DNA of 64,000 nucleotides, taken from Berberis thunbergii (lineage: Eukaryota; Streptophyta; Magnoliopsida; Ranunculales; Berberidaceae). The stretch is taken from the NCBI GenBank assembly GCA_003290165.1, contig QNQO01000199.1:744001-808000 (forward strand), in the 5' to 3' direction. Shown here piece after piece: positions 48,039-60,090 of this stretch (position 1 is its first letter; each line of letters opens with the position of its first letter). The position numbers and the translations under genes were made by a program. The notes below the pieces were generated by a model. It made no database searches. It was not told the DNA's origin and was given only the letters and a program-made list of their open reading frames with translations.

Positions 48039-48449
48039 TTAGGTATCTTTGACTTGAAATTCTCCGTTTAGTTGATTGACCACCAACTTGGAATCAATAT
48101 TGACACTAATGTCTTTTATTCCCAAGTGTTTTGCTAACTGTAGCCCTGCTATCACAGCTTTGTATTCTACTTCATTATTGGAGGCTCTAAAACTGAATTT
48201 TATTGCCTTCTCTAATGCAATGCCTTCCAAGTTGTATAAGACTAGTCCTGCTCCACTTCCTACCTCACTGGATGCTCCATCACAAAGTAGGATCCATTTG
48301 TCGGTGATTGGTTTGAGTTGTTTTTTTCTGCTTTCATTTTTCGCTTGTTGGTTGTTGCTTTCTTTGAACTCGGCGATGAAATCTGCTAATGCTTGAGCTT
48401 TGATAGCGGTTCTGGGGGCATAGTTAATCTCGATTGTTCTATTGCTCAC
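48039..48449 (-). pseudogene. Second (archaeal-type) RNase H of the Tat element
   Basis: The open frame contains WILLCDGASSEVGSGAGLVL, NNEVEYKAVIAGLQLA and NIDSKLVVNQLNGEF, which hold the catalytic D-E-D residues of the aRNH domain. Of all pol parts this is the best preserved: 136 residues without a stop. It lies between the first RNase H and integrase, as in Tat elements. Confidence 0.85.
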
Positions 48450-48649
48450 TTTACCATTCTTTCTGATATATCATGTTTGTGTAACACTGACCAAAGCTGT
48501 TGTTCGATCATAACCGTGATTGGGTATGCTTGGAAGTATGGTCGCAATTTTCTTGACAACACGATTAGAGCGAGCACCAATTTCTCTAAGTTCGGATAGT
48601 TGATTTATGTATCTGCGATTGTTTTGCTGATGTAGTACATTGGTTTTTG

Positions 48650-49480
48650 CATGCCTTTTCTTCCTGTATCAATGCCTAAATCATCGCTTGATTGGACATA
48701 AATAGATATAGATACAATGTTTCTCCCGTGTTCGGTTTTGTTAGTAGCTTTGTGCTTCCCATGTATGTCTTAAGGCTTTGAAAGGCTTCCTCGTATTCAT
48801 CATTCCACTCGAATGTCTTGCTCCCCTTCAAGATTTTGAAGAAAGGAAGACACTTGTCTGATGATTTGGAGATAAATCTGTTCAGAGTTGCTATCCTCCC
48901 GTTAAAACTTTGGACACCTTTTATGTTTACCAGCGACTGCACATTGAGAAGCGCTTGTATCTACCTTGGATTGACTTCAATTCCTTGTTGGTTGACCATG
49001 TATTTGAGGAACTTCTCTGACGTGGTCTGCTCTATGTGAGTTTTTAACAAGCATATCGTCGATGTAAACTTCCATCGTTTTGTCGATCTGATCTTTAAAC
49101 ATCTTGTTCACTAGCCGTTGGTATGTTGCTCCTATGTTCTTTAATCCTAATGGCATTACCCGATAACAATATGTACCCCTTTCGATTATGACATTTTTTT
49201 CTTGGTCAAGAAGGTACATTTGTATCTGATTATACCGGAGTACACATCCATGAAGCTCAACATTTTGTGCCCGACAATTGTATCCACTATGTGATCTATT
49301 CGTGGAAGTGGAAAGTTGTCTTTGGGGCAGGCTTTATTCAGATCGGTGGAGTCCATGCATGCCCTCCATTTGCCTTTCACCTTCTTTACTAGTACCGTGT
49401 TTTCCAACCAATCTGGGTAGTGAGCTTCTCTTACCATTCCTGCACTGAGTAGTCAGTGTACTTCTTTATTTATTACCTAA
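48650..49480 (-). pseudogene. Reverse transcriptase and first RNase H
   Basis: MVREAHYPDWLENTVLVKKV opens the RT. LNKACPKDNFPLPRID and SFMDVYSG carry the first catalytic Asp, and after a frameshift near 49210, RGTYCYRVMPLGLKNIGATY and the active-site VYIDDMLVK (about 49060) follow. The connection and start of RNase H read SFNGRIATLNRFISKSSDKC and FEWNDEYEEAFQSLK. It is interrupted by frameshifts, so inactive. Confidence 0.88.
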
Positions 49481-49839
49481 TTATGCTCCAGGGCCACTGG
49501 TCCCTTTTTTTGTCGAACCGATTTCTTATTTGAATTCACTTGTAATTTGTGAGAGATGATGGATGGGTCTATCCCCAACATATCCTTCATTGTCCATGCA
49601 AATACATCTTGGTTATCTTTCAGCTGGATAAGTTCCTTGGAGATTTTAGGATGAATCTTTGTGTCGATTTGGACTATCTTTTCCGCTTTGCTGTCTAAGT
49701 AGACCTCGATCGTTTCTTCTTCCGGTTGTTCGTTGTCAGGTCGATCTCGCGGACTGGTCGGAGTCGTATTACTGTCCGGAGAGTCTGAACTCTTTTCATC
49801 AAGTTGTTGTGAAGGTTCTTCCAGTCGTTGCAGTAATTG

Positions 49840-50237
49840 CTATTTATGGGGAGTCTTTATTGCTGCAAAATGACACTCACGGGCCACTGGTTGATCTCCT
49901 TTGATCATTTCGATACCATTGTCGATATGGTACTTTAAGCATTGGTGCACAGTGGAGGAGACTGCGTCCATCTTGTGTATCCATGGTCTCTCGAATAGCA
50001 TATTGTATGCAGCAAGAACATCAAAGATGAGAAAGTCTGTCAACAATACTCATTGCTTTCCTGGCTCTCCACCTTTGACCGAAAGTTCAATCATTCCCAA
50101 CTGGTGACATTGTTCCTCACTGAAACCCACCATAGATTGATCGCTAGGTGAAAATATCTCATTGGTAAACCGCATCTTTCGAAAAGTTATCAGGTATAAG
50201 AGGTTGGCCGAGCTACCAATGTCGACCAATACTGTAA
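49840..50237 (-). pseudogene. Aspartic protease region
   Basis: Minus strand: VLVDIGSSANLLYLITFRKM has the catalytic Asp in the plant-element motif DxGSSA. It continues to LLTDFLIFDVLAAYNMLFER after a stop near 50041. The TRIM insertion lies just upstream: the target GTATT overlaps the codons preceding VDIGSSA. Confidence 0.8.
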
Positions 50238-51117
50238 CGACCTGATCTACACAGTAAGATATTTTTCACTCTGGGCCCAACCGGTTCGCAACGGCTTTAA
50301 AAGGCCTCTTACTATGGGGATCGAACCTCGCACATATATAGCACATCCCCCTTCCACACCCAGGCGATGTAGTACTATCTCCCCCCTTCATAGCTTGCCA
50401 ACCATCTTGGGCTTGAGCCTATTGGGCTCCAACCCTCACCCTCCCCCTCAGGTCCGCCCACACAAGGGTCTCCACAGTCCACCCTCCTTGAGGTCCAATG
50501 TCCACGTTGACACATTGGCCCAACGTTCATGTTGGCACACTTTCGGCTGGGTCAGACTCTGATACCATTCTGTAACGACCTGATTTGCACAGTACGAAAT
50601 TGTCCGTTCTGGGCCCAACCGGCTTGCACGACTTTAAAACGCGTTGTACCATAGGGATCTGACTTCGCACATAAGTAGCTCATCCCCCTATCGCACCTAG
50701 GCGATGTGGGACTATGTCCCCCTTTGTAGCTCGTCCAAACCCTTTTGGTCCTATTGGGCTCCAACCATCACCCTCACCCTCAAGTTCGCCCACTCCAGGG
50801 TCTCACAGTCCACCCCCTTAGGGCCCAACATCCACATTGGCACACTTCCGGCTAGGTCAGGCTCTGATACCATTTTGTAACGACCCAATCTACACAGTAA
50901 GATATGGTCCGCTCTAGGCCCAACCGGCCCGCACGGCTTTAAAAGGCCTCTTACTATGGGGATCAAACCTCGCACATATATAGCACATCCCCCTTCTACA
51001 CCCAGGCGACGTGGGACTATCTCCCCCTTTTGTAGCTTACCAACCATCTTGGGCCTTGGCCTATTAGGCTCCAACCCTCACCCTCCTCTCAGGTCCTTCC
51101 ACACAAGGGTCTCCACA
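50233..51117 (-). mobile_element. TRIM element with three LTRs
   Basis: Three direct LTRs (50233-50476, 50571-50807, 50876-51117), each starting TGTAACGACC and ending CTCCACA or CTCACA, alternate with two short internal regions. Beside each inner LTR the minus strand reads AATGGTATCAGAGYC, complementary to the 3' end of initiator tRNA-Met, the usual TRIM primer site. A perfect 5-bp duplication AATAC flanks the whole array (50228-50232 and 51118-51122). A TATATATG box lies in the LTRs. No protein is encoded. The extra LTR unit most likely arose by unequal recombination. Confidence 0.92.
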
Positions 51118-51122
51118 AATAC

Positions 51123-52000
51123 TCTTTTGATTTCCCACTTAGCTATCATGACCGAGATCACTAGAACATCATTGTGTGGGAAATTAACTCCATCGACATC
51201 TTCGTTCTAGAAAGTTAGTCCTATGCATCATTTTTGCATGCAGCGTGGACGGTTCTTGGAATCTGATCTTTGTATGTTAGTCTTTGACTATACTCTTTCA
51301 TGATCGATTGGATTGCTCATTTTCCCCGACTACGCCGTGAAAGACATAAATTGTTTCTTTTACTCGCTCATTTGAGATGATTGTTTTGTCCTCAAGTTTG
51401 ACGAATTCTTAGAGTCGTCCCTCTCTGATATGACGTTCAATCTCGTCCTTTATGACAATCTTCGGTATCGTGACCGTAATAGTTGTGGAAGAGTCAATAT
51501 TTGTTTTTGTTATTTTCTCTGGATTTCATCTCATTCTTGGTGGCCATTTGACATTTTCCCTTCCTGCCATAGCTTCAAAAATCTTGATCCGACTTGCTAT
51601 CAAGGTTGAGAACGATTTCTTGTATTTGGGCTTTTTCAGTTGTAGATTTTTGAACTTCCCTTGATTACATCTGGAGCTATTATTAGTCCGGCGTCTATTA
51701 AGCTGCGTGATTTCTTTTTGAAATTTGCTGCCCTTCAGGTCTCGGATGATTTTGTCTACTATCTCGATTACGTGATTCATCTGAGCCATAAGCATCTCTA
51801 CTCGAGGATTCGAGGGGATTCCCCAAGATGTCAGAGACGTCTGAACCGTTACTTGTTGGAGCTCTTTTCTAGCAGGTATGGTTGATTCGACAATTGCTCT
51901 TGGATCAATATTAGGCAGCATGTCGTACTGTTCATTGCTAGATTGATGATTTGTGGAGTGTTCCATTGATCTTTTATCCGATTATGTGAGCTTTGTTACC
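51123..52000 (-). pseudogene. Gag region of the Tat element
   Basis: The first open part (51526-51966) starts MEHSTNHQSSNEQYDMLPNI and is polar and charged, as Tat gag leaders are. After it come short pieces with stops, ending NDVL..MIAKWEIKR just before the protease. The usual gag core (LYLxG-type sequence) and zinc knuckle are not clearly visible, so a deletion is likely. Confidence 0.6.
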
Positions 52001-52035
52001 CGTGAATCTTATTTTTTTAAAGGAAACTCATCGTT

Positions 52036-52052
52036 CCCCATGGACAGTGCCA
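52036..52052 (-). promoter_or_regulatory. Primer-binding site of the Tat element
   Basis: TGGCACTGTCCATGGGG on the minus strand, three bases from the 5' LTR, corresponds to the Tat-lineage site usually reading TGGCGCCGTCTGTGGGG. Confidence 0.65.
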
Positions 52053-52055
52053 AAT

Positions 52056-52623
52056 TGCTACGTCCAAAAATCAACATCCTATGAGTTTGACCAGCAAAAT
52101 AATTGTTAGACAATGACCACTTTTTTGGTGGCCGTAGGCACTCCGATGCTTAAGTCAGCAACTTTGTTGAAAAAAAGAAGTAAATCTGGACAAAATTCAG
52201 TTAAAGTTGCATACCTGTGTCGAATGTTCATTTTACCTTTTATAATGGTCGCGGTTAACTCTCTGCGTGACTTAAGCATGTGAGGCGCAATGGACGGAGA
52301 TGTTTCTTGTAATTGTCTCCTCCTGAATGGAAATGCTTTCATGGAGGCGTAACTCCCTCCGCGATTCTTTTTTAGTGTAATGTTTCTCTTTTTTATGAGA
52401 GAAATCGTGTCGAGTCTGGATTTGGGCTCTGATTCTTTCGGGTCTGGATTCGAGCCTTGTTTACGTCTCTTCATTGGCGGGCCTTGTCTGAGCCTCTATA
52501 ATTGGTTTTATTCTTCTTGGGTTATATGAGCTGAAACTCAATAAGCTGGACGCTATATTCTCGTGATGAGTCTATATGCCACGTGTACAACTGTGATGAT
52601 CGGTCTATTTTGATGTATCATCA
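52056..52623 (-). repeat. 5' LTR of the Tat element
   Basis: 568 bp, matching the 3' LTR at 43213 along its whole length with numerous substitutions, which shows an old insertion. The frame at 52106-52474 is an LTR translation. Confidence 0.88.
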
Positions 52624-52726
52624 CTTTTCATTTTTATTTTTTGGGTTTTTTATGGCTAATTGTGTTTTTTTATTGGTCTTCGGAAGTGCTACTCACTATA
52701 AATGTCCTTACTCTTCCTCTGGCTTA

Positions 52727-53020
52727 GAACATCTCCAAGGGTAAAAGTTAAATTGGGGTATCAACCACACTTCAGTTTAATGAAAAGCTAATTTTATGGA
52801 TTCCCTATTTCTTCATCACTCCAACTACAATCCCCACTTTAATTTTTATCATTTTTTTAAAAATATTTCTTTCCCTAATTTTAAGAATTCATTATTTAAG
52901 TTTTAATTTAGTTTTTTTTTTTTAGGATTTGGGGGATGACATGGATGACCCCAAATTTAGGGAGAAGGGAGAGGCCAAGTTAAAATGGAGGCATCTATAG
53001 GGTATCTCTTGGAGATGCTC
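52727..53020. mobile_element. Tourist-like (PIF/Harbinger) MITE
   Basis: Ends GAACATCTCCAAGGG and, complemented, GAGCATCTCCAAGAG form the inverted repeats, with the TTA target duplication (52724-52726 and 53021-53023) typical of PIF/Harbinger. It is 294 bp, AT-rich and non-coding. Confidence 0.85.
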
Positions 53021-54109
53021 TTACTTCCTAGAAGGTACAAGTTTGAGTATTTTTTCCTCATTGGCAGTGTGATTTTGGCATTGGGATTTTTTATGTACAA
53101 CTTACATTAATCTGTAAAGAAAATAATTGGAGAATTATATTTTTTTGTTGTGTGTTCTTTGACTGAATACAAGCTTATATAAACTAACTTCTACCTAACC
53201 TTGTGGAAACAAGAAACTTAAAACTTCTTATGCAAAATAGAGTCTTATTTTGACTTTCCCATTCTTGTACTTTCATATTCTTGTACTTTTTTTTATTGTA
53301 AAAGTGAATCAATCGTGGACTTGGGCTTGACTATGTTGAGGGCAAGCCCTACATATTCTAACATGCCCCTGCAAGCTGAACATGTAGACGCAAATGAAAT
53401 GTGTAGCTTGGAGGAAACTTTTTGATGTCCAATTTGGTGAAGAAATCACTATTGTCAAGTGAAGCTACTGATGATTCTACTTGAGTAAGCATGATTGTTG
53501 AATTTTGGATAATTCTAATGATTTTTGATCATTCTAGATGCTTTTGGATAATTATGGAAAACACTATGGATAATTTTGGTATGAAGAAATCATGACTGTC
53601 GAGTGAATGGCTAATGGTTCGACTCGAGTCAGCATGAATCAAGAAATCATGACTGTCGAGTGAACGACTAATGGTTCGATTCGAGTCAACATGACTCCCC
53701 TCAGTGCGAAGGCTAAAAAATTTCTCAGCACAAATATTGGTATTGCTCAGCATTGGTGCTGGATTTCTCAACATTGGTGTTGGTATTTTTTTTTTTGAAA
53801 AAATTGCTCAACACAAATATTGGTATTGCTCAACATATGTGCTGGATTGCTCAACATTAGTGTTGGTATTGCTCAGCATTGGTGTTGGAGTTGTATCTGG
53901 TTCGAACAAACAAAGCTTTTAGGCTCTGAGTGGCAAGCGATGAGGTTGGGCTGACCAAAGAGATAGTGGTCTCTCTGTTGATAGATGGGTTGACCAAAGA
54001 AAATAATTGGAGAATCTTATTATTGTTATTGTGTGTTCCTTGACTGAATACAAGCTATATAAGCTAACTTCTATCTAACATTCACTACACCAAAAGGGCT
54101 ATTTAGCTA

Positions 54110-54580
54110 CGCTGAGCTGCCCACGGTTTTAAACCGTTGCTGTATTTGCCACGGCCAGTAACCGTAGCTATACGTACCAACGGCTTAAAACCGTGGGTAC
54201 AAAACAACTTGGCCACGGTTTACAACCGTTGGTAAAGTTGTCACGGCTAAACACCGTGGCTAATATTAGCCACGGCTCCAGACCGTGGGCATGTTTTGCA
54301 ACGGCTTAAAACCGTTGCAACAAAAATATTAGCAACGGTTTTAAGCCGTGGCTAAATGTAGCAACGGTTCAAAACCGTTGCAAAAAAAACTTTAGCAACG
54401 GTTTTAAACCGTGGCGACATTTAGCAACGGCTTAAAACCGTGGTAACAAAAAAATTAGCAACGGTTCTCAACCGTAGCTAAATTTAGCAACGGCTCAAAA
54501 CCGTGGCTAAAAATAATTTAGCAACGGTTGTAAACCGTGGCTAGGTCTAGCAACGGCTCAAAACCGTGGCTACATGAAAA
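54110..54580. repeat. Left subterminal repeats of CACTA 2
   Basis: Some twenty short palindromes of the form GCAACGGTTTTAAACCGTGG are spaced about 20-25 bp apart, alternating CCACGG and GCAACGG borders. The right end has the same motif at 62397-62830. They are the expected binding sites of a CACTA accessory protein. Confidence 0.9.
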
Positions 54581-54594
54581 GCTGAAAAATAAAA

Positions 54595-54915
54595 TTGGGC
54601 GGGCTTCCCTCCTTTTGGCGCTCGACCTTCCCTCCTTTCGCAATTTCACCAAATCGATCGACTCTCCCTCCCTCGACCTGCTTCTCCCTCCATTCGATCG
54701 ACTCTCCCTCCCTCGACCTGCTTCACTCTCCCTCCCTCGACCTGCTTCTCCCTCCATTCGATCGACTCTCCCTCCCTCGACCTGCTTCTCCCTCCATTCG
54801 ATCGACTTCCATCGACCTGCTCCCTCCCTCGACTCGACTTCCCCCCTGCTCCTTCTCCTTCCCTGCTCCCTCCCTCGACTTCCCTCCTCCCCTCCTTCCC
54901 TGCTCCCTCGACTTG
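54595..54915 (+). promoter_or_regulatory. Pyrimidine-rich 5' segment of CACTA 2
   Basis: TTGGGCGGGC and TTTTGGCGCTC are followed by tandem CTCTCCCTCCCTCGACCTGC units. TTTGGCGC equals the plant E2F consensus, and the CACTA 1 segment (31085) has near matches. It may act as a promoter and leader. The long open frames here are repeat translations. Confidence 0.4.
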
Positions 54916-55500
54916 TAGGATTTACAAACCTAATTTTTTTTTTCTTTTCCAGATTTTCTATTTTAGGTTTGTATCATTGTTAATAAGGTTTAAGTCAACT
55001 GCCTAATAAATAGATCCATATTTGATATTCAATTTAATGATGGTTCTGTTCTTCTGAGTAATGTCATTTCTGAGTGATAAATGAATATTATGTTCTTTTG
55101 ATCTGTTTTTAGGGATAACCACTTTCCAAATTTATTAAGGTATTATTATGTTATATCTTGGAATCAATTATCTAGAAATTTGTGTTGATACTACTACTTC
55201 TTCAAAGTTTTGCTGTTAAAGTGTGAATAGCGCAACCTTTTGTTACAGTTTTGGTGGTTTCCATGTCTGAATATTCAATGGTTGAAGCAAACCATGAATG
55301 TCTTAGAATCCTGAAACAGAAGTAAATATAATAGTGTTGAAAACTCGTCTTTACATTAGACTATTGCAGTGTGAATTATTAAGTGCCGTTTTGCTTCGTC
55401 TTTACATCAGCCTTTCAATTGACTTTGTTGGATATGGTTGCTTGCATAAAGTTCAACTTTAAGATTAGCTCACTCTTTTAGCTTGTTCTGTGTTGTTTAG

Positions 55501-55891
55501 GTTCAAGAGTGCTATGAGCTTTCTGCTGAATATGAAGGGAAGCACGATCCTAAGAAGCTAGAAGAGCTTGGAAATGTTTTAACAAGTTTGGATCCAGGGG
55601 ACTCTATTGTTGTTGCTAAATCATTTTCCCCCATGCTTAACTTGGCCAATTTGGCCGAGGAGGTGCAGATAGCTCACCGAAGAAGGATCAAGCTAAAAAA
55701 GGGGATTTTGCTGATGAGAACTCTGCTACAACTGAATCAGATATTGAAGAGACTATAAAAAAACTGGTGGGGCAATTGAAAAAATCTCCTGAAGAAGTTT
55801 TTGATGCTCTGAAGAATCAGACAGTAGATTTGGTCTTCACTGCACATCCAACTCAATCTGTTCGAAGATCTTTGCTTCAAAAGCATGGAAG
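55501..55891 (+). pseudogene. PPC: Captured phosphoenolpyruvate carboxylase exon
   Basis: The exon has an AG acceptor and GT donor. It reads [40 protein letters not shown] and, after a one-base deletion near 55704 that shifts the frame, [20 protein letters not shown]. This is the N-terminal part of plant PEPC, including the TAHPTQ motif with the catalytic His. The upstream phosphorylation site and the remaining two thirds of the 960-residue enzyme are absent. The frameshift and truncation exclude activity. Confidence 0.93.
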
Positions 55892-56204
55892 GTTGATCTT
55901 TATATAGACTGTTACTGCTATTTATTTATATTTATTTTTAGCTTCATGTACATTCTCCACAATAACATCATGCAGGAGTCTACTGTTACAATGCTTGGGT
56001 GCCATGTCTTTTAGGTGCTTCCTATATGCTGAAGGTTGTTATTTATCTTTATTTGCATACATTTGGCAACTTGTAAGTATTTGCCTTTATTCATCCATGA
56101 TGCTATTTCTCAAGAACAAACATTGGTGTAATGTTGAATGAGGATTGCCATCCTGTAATCTGTCTGTCTATCTTTCTTATTTTGCCAACTTGGTATACGA
56201 GCAG

Positions 56205-57535
56205 GAAAAGGAACTTTTGGAGAGGCATAACACATGGCTCAACGAGGAGTTGACAGTTAAAGTCACAAGTCTCATGGAACTGCGTAAATCACATTCGGAA
56301 CTTGAGGCAGAGATGTCTTATAAGCTCACAGATGTAAGTTTTTTTGTTGTTTTTTTTTCTCGGTGTCATGGCAGTTGGATATTTTTATATTTTTTTTTCC
56401 AGGTTGAGAGACAATTCAGTGAATGTTCAAGCTCTTTGAAGTGGAGCAAAGAGAGACTGAAGGAGCTAGAATCGGAATTGACATCACTGCAGGATGTATG
56501 GGCTAATCTATTGTCGCATGTCTTTTTGAGTTATGCATTTTCTTCTCACCTAGGTTGCCTTATAACCTTACACATGTGTTAATATCTTTCGTGAAGGAGT
56601 TATGCTCTTCCAAAGATGCTGCTGCTGCAAATGAAGAACGATTCTCTGCTGAAATTTCAACTGTGAGTTTAATTGAAAAATTTACTTTATATTACTTTCT
56701 CCAATGTTTCCTCATATATTAGTGAAAATGGCTTGAGCGCTTTGCTGGAAAGTACACTAGTGTCATTGTAAATTTTTTCTGGAAAGCACATGAGTGGATT
56801 ACACTATGGTAATTTTTGTCATATTATTTCCCCTTGTCTCCCTCTCTCTCCACACACACATTCAGGTAATCAGGTGGTGACATGATATTTCACGGCCCTT
56901 TGCACATTTTAGCATGTCTTAGGCAAGCTTTCCCATGCCTTTGGCATATACTAGCCTCTGGCATGCTGTGCGTATCACATGCTAGAAGCACCATGAGTTT
57001 TGAAAACTATTAATGTTGATTGGAGGTATCATTTTAAAGATTGTTAGGGAATGTGTTAGGACAATACCATTATACCGATTTCACAAAAATAAATTTTTGG
57101 ACTAAAAGTCGTTATATAATAAGTTACTAATAAGGTTTTTATAAGTAACAGGAGGACATGTAATGTGTAGCACATTACAAGCAGATACCAGGTTAAAGTT
57201 CAAAACATTATCAGGTTAACTTTATTTGAATAATGTGATCTTATTTGAAAAGATATCTTTTTTATCTGTTAGAATTCAATATGTTCAGTCCATGAGATTA
57301 TGTTATGTATTATTTTCAACAATTGGTGAAATTAATACTGTCAAGTCAAGTCGCAATGTTTTTCTGGTGCTATCATTTTCTTTCTTGATCACATATTAAA
57401 TTTGGTTCTTTTATTACAACGTTAGGAAGCTGCCGAGTTGAAAGAAAAGCTTGAAAAATGTGAAGCCGAACTTGAGAAAAGTAGAAAATCTGATGAGTTG
57501 CGCCTTCTCCCAATCAGTAGTTTTACTGAAGAAAC
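56205..57535 (+). pseudogene. NUA: Captured nuclear-pore anchor (NUA/TPR) exons
   Basis: Four exons: 56205-56333 (EKELLERHNTWLNEELTVKV), 56403 to about 56500 (VERQFSECSSSLKWSKERLK), 56597-56662 (ELCSSKDAAAANEERFSAEI) and 57426-57535 (EAAELKEKLEKCEAELEKSR). All have AG acceptors, GT donors and coiled-coil heptads. They match plant NUA/TPR, the about 2100-residue filament of the nuclear basket. I see no stop inside the exons. At most 120 residues of the protein are present. One exon that the full gene has between the third and fourth blocks appears to be missing. Confidence 0.85.
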
Positions 57536-57951
57536 GTAAGTACCTTCGATGTTTGATTGTACTTTACGAGCTTATTATCCTGGAAATTCTTACGATTCAT
57601 ATATATCTCAGTTTGTTTGTGAAGATATCATGGTTGTAGTTATCTGTTGCGCATTTCTTTTGTTGGATATATTCTTCTGCAGGTAATAAATGTACTATGT
57701 CAGTTCTAAATGCTTTGACGTCTTCAAGTTTGATTTTGACATTTTTCTTCTACCAATATCACTTGTTTAGTTGCTATTGTACAGTCTACAAAGCTTTTTA
57801 TTGTCGTTGAGAGTTCTTCAATTTGATTGGTATTTTGCAGATGGACTTGTGATAATAATGGACTTGTGATTGGTAACAAACACTCCTTCCTTCCCCTCTC
57901 TCTCCACCCAGCGATTCCGATTCATTCGCAGCAGCAAGAATAATAATAATA

Positions 57952-58383
57952 ATGGTGATTCTAGTGGTGGCGACAACAGTGGATCCGGCCTGCCTCGGCC
58001 CTGCCTCTGCCCTCTTGGCCATGCCCGGTTGGCGCCCCGGCCCCTTCCTTCAGGTACTCTACGCTATGCTACGCTACGCTAGGTTTCTTTTCATTATTTT
58101 TAATGTCTTTACTACGTTGTTGTTGTTGTTGTTGTTTTGATTTAAACTCTTGATGATCGATTTGATTTGGTTCCGATGAAATGAATGATTCAGGATAACC
58201 AGATACATAGTTTCGTTAATGGAGATGTGGTGAGATTACTAAGGCACGATAATAGCATTGTAAAGGAGGATCATTTGGACAAACGTTGGGAGGAGGCCAC
58301 GGGCGAAATTGTAGATGAAGTCATCTTTCTTAGTAGACATACTGCTGTCTCCAATCGTCCTGCCCTTACTGTTCACCCCATTG
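57952..58383 (+). pseudogene. GEK1: Captured GEK1-type D-aminoacyl-tRNA deacylase exons 1-2
   Basis: Exon 1 (57952-58053) reads MVILVVATTVDPACLGPASA and LLAMPGWRPGPFLQ. Exon 2 (58194-58383) contains RLLRHDNSIVKEDHLDKRWE and EVIFLSRHTAVSNRPALTVH. The match is to plant GEKO1, an archaeal-type DTD2 that removes D-amino acids from tRNA and protects from ethanol and acetaldehyde. The original start codon, with about 80 bp of leader, seems to be included. Exons 1 and 2 are open and spliceable; about two thirds of the 317-residue enzyme is missing. Confidence 0.88.
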
Positions 58384-58818
58384 GTATGCTATCACCATCT
58401 TTGCTTTTCGATCCCTTTCATTACAAGGAGCATTCATCATCTCCAATGAGAGTGTCAAATATCATGTTTAGGGAAAAAATGTCCATTATTCATATACAAT
58501 GTAGCAAGGGTATTATAGTTTAGTTGCCACAATCTACTACTTATTGCCAGGGTCATTACAAAGTTTAGTTGTTCATACATTTGCTTCTCTTTTCTGATTA
58601 CCTTGTTTCGAAGTTGATTTTTTCACCTGAAGTTGGATCGGTGTTAGTTGAGCAAAGGCTGGTGACAGTACATGGCTCAATCTGTTATCAGATGAATTGA
58701 GAAGCTACGGCTTCTGACTGTGAATTATCTTAAGCTATTGGCTTATTGTCAAAATTATTAGCTTTTGATTTTACACTTTATATACTTAACGATCAAGTCA
58801 TGTGGCTGCTCTTTACAG

Positions 58819-59280
58819 GTTCTTCTTGGTGGCATGGGAACTGGGAAAACAAGTTTGGTATTAAGATTTGTCAAAGGGCAATTTTTCGATTTTCAGGAAC
58901 CAACAATAGGAGCAGCCTTTTTTACACAAATATTGTCATTAAATGAAGTTACTGTAAAATTTGACATATGGGACACAGCAGGACAAGAGAGATACCCTAG
59001 TTTAGCTCCTATGTATTATCGTGGTGCAGCTGCAGCTGTTGTAATGTATGACATTACTAGCATGGTAACTGTTATTTTTTTCCTGTTTAGATAGTTTCCC
59101 TAACTTTTAACTTCACATTACATCTCCGATAGATGTTTGTTTCAGTTACTCTTAAGGTAAATTGTGCTATACTTATTTACTATTTTTCCTTGTTTATGGC
59201 TGAATATTCGTGATATACGTGTCTTCAACAGGACTCATTCGTTCGAGCTCAAAAATGGGTTCTGGAACTGCAAAGACAAG
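58819..59280 (+). pseudogene. Captured RAB5 (RABF2-type) GTPase exons
   Basis: Exon 58819-59064 reads [20 protein letters not shown], the effector stretch [17 protein letters not shown] and [20 protein letters not shown]. Exon 59232-59280 reads DSFVRAQKWVLELQRQG. The P-loop, switch I Thr and DTAGQE switch II are intact. The start codon, the NKxD and SAK guanine-specificity motifs and the C-terminal prenylation cysteines are missing. The upstream Lys of KLVLLG is also outside the block. Such a piece should not bind GTP normally. Confidence 0.9.
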
Positions 59281-59954
59281 GTGATTCACTGACAACTAAA
59301 CTTTTATCCACATTTTGTTTTCGTGGTGACTACATACCAGTTTCATGACTTATAACTCAAATTTTGCTACTAATTAAGCATTCTTGCATTTGGGTTATTT
59401 GTGACAAGAACTGTGTAAAATGAATTACATTCTTTACGACAATTGTGACTCCCTCGTATGAACAATATTAAGCTTCAATCTGGCTGTACTAAAAAAAAAC
59501 GTGTTCTGCTGTTCAATTATAAATCCAAGTCCAATCTGATACGTCGTATAAATAAATGTTATTAAATATTCATACACACCAAATTCATGTATTTAGTGTC
59601 ATTCTTATTATTATTCTCGAATGCTTGATCTGCTCTTAAGTACTTAGATAGATTGTTTCGTGTGAATAACAATCACATAAACCTCCTGTTAGGGGTGAAA
59701 CTCCCACTCTAGCGATTTGGGGACGAATCCTTCTCGAATCCTCACTCTCAAAATCTATTATGAGTCTTTCTTTGATGATTCTAATATGAAACAAGGTAGG
59801 TAGTTATCTATTATGAGTCTGTGGCTGCTATAATTTAGGGAGGAAAAGAAAGGAGTGGGTGAGGATTAGGTGTTTGGATGCTTGCATCCAAATGAGATAA
59901 TGACGAGTTTGCATGAAAACAAACAGCAAGTTTGGAAGACTTTTCAAATTCTTC

Positions 59955-60090
59955 ATTTTTTGTGGAAGAGAATAGTTTGATCAAACATTCTATCCCATAT
60001 TTGAATATAATGATTTTACTTAATTTTTTGTGGAGGAGAAGAGTTTGATCAAACACTCTATCCCATATTTGAATATAATGATTTTAGTGA
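59955..60090. repeat. 68-bp tandem duplication
   Basis: Two near-identical units contain GAGTTTGATCAAACAYTCTA and CCCATATTTGAATATAATGA. The segment between the RAB5 and TAF6 pieces (about 59690-60480) seems unrelated to either and may be a further insertion. Confidence 0.8.

Larger units (their letters stand above)
43213..52623 (-). mobile_element. Ty3/Gypsy retrotransposon, Tat lineage, degenerate
   Basis: Two LTRs (43213-43775 and 52056-52623) flank gag, protease, reverse transcriptase, RNase H, a second RNase H and integrase on the minus strand, plus an antisense ORF on the plus strand. Outer flanks CTTTC (43208-43212) and CTTTT (52624-52628) match at 4 of 5, a likely 5-bp duplication. 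The second, archaeal-type RNase H and the extra antisense ORF are traits of plant Tat elements. Stops and frameshifts throughout make it non-autonomous now. A TRIM (50233-51117) is nested within. Confidence 0.92.

Noticed and set aside
54110..54580. Regularly spaced short palindromes that look like a CRISPR array
   Set aside because: The context is a plant CACTA element; the same motif recurs at its other end, spacers are not unique protospacer-like, and no cas genes exist.
54537..54983. A 148-residue plus-strand frame
   Set aside because: It consists of tandem CTCTCCCTCCCTCGACCTGC units in CACTA 2 and is open in more than one frame because of the repeat.
58819..59280. A functional RAB GTPase gene
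   Set aside because: The start codon, NKxD and SAK motifs and C-terminal cysteines are missing, and the exons sit inside a transposon with other fragments.
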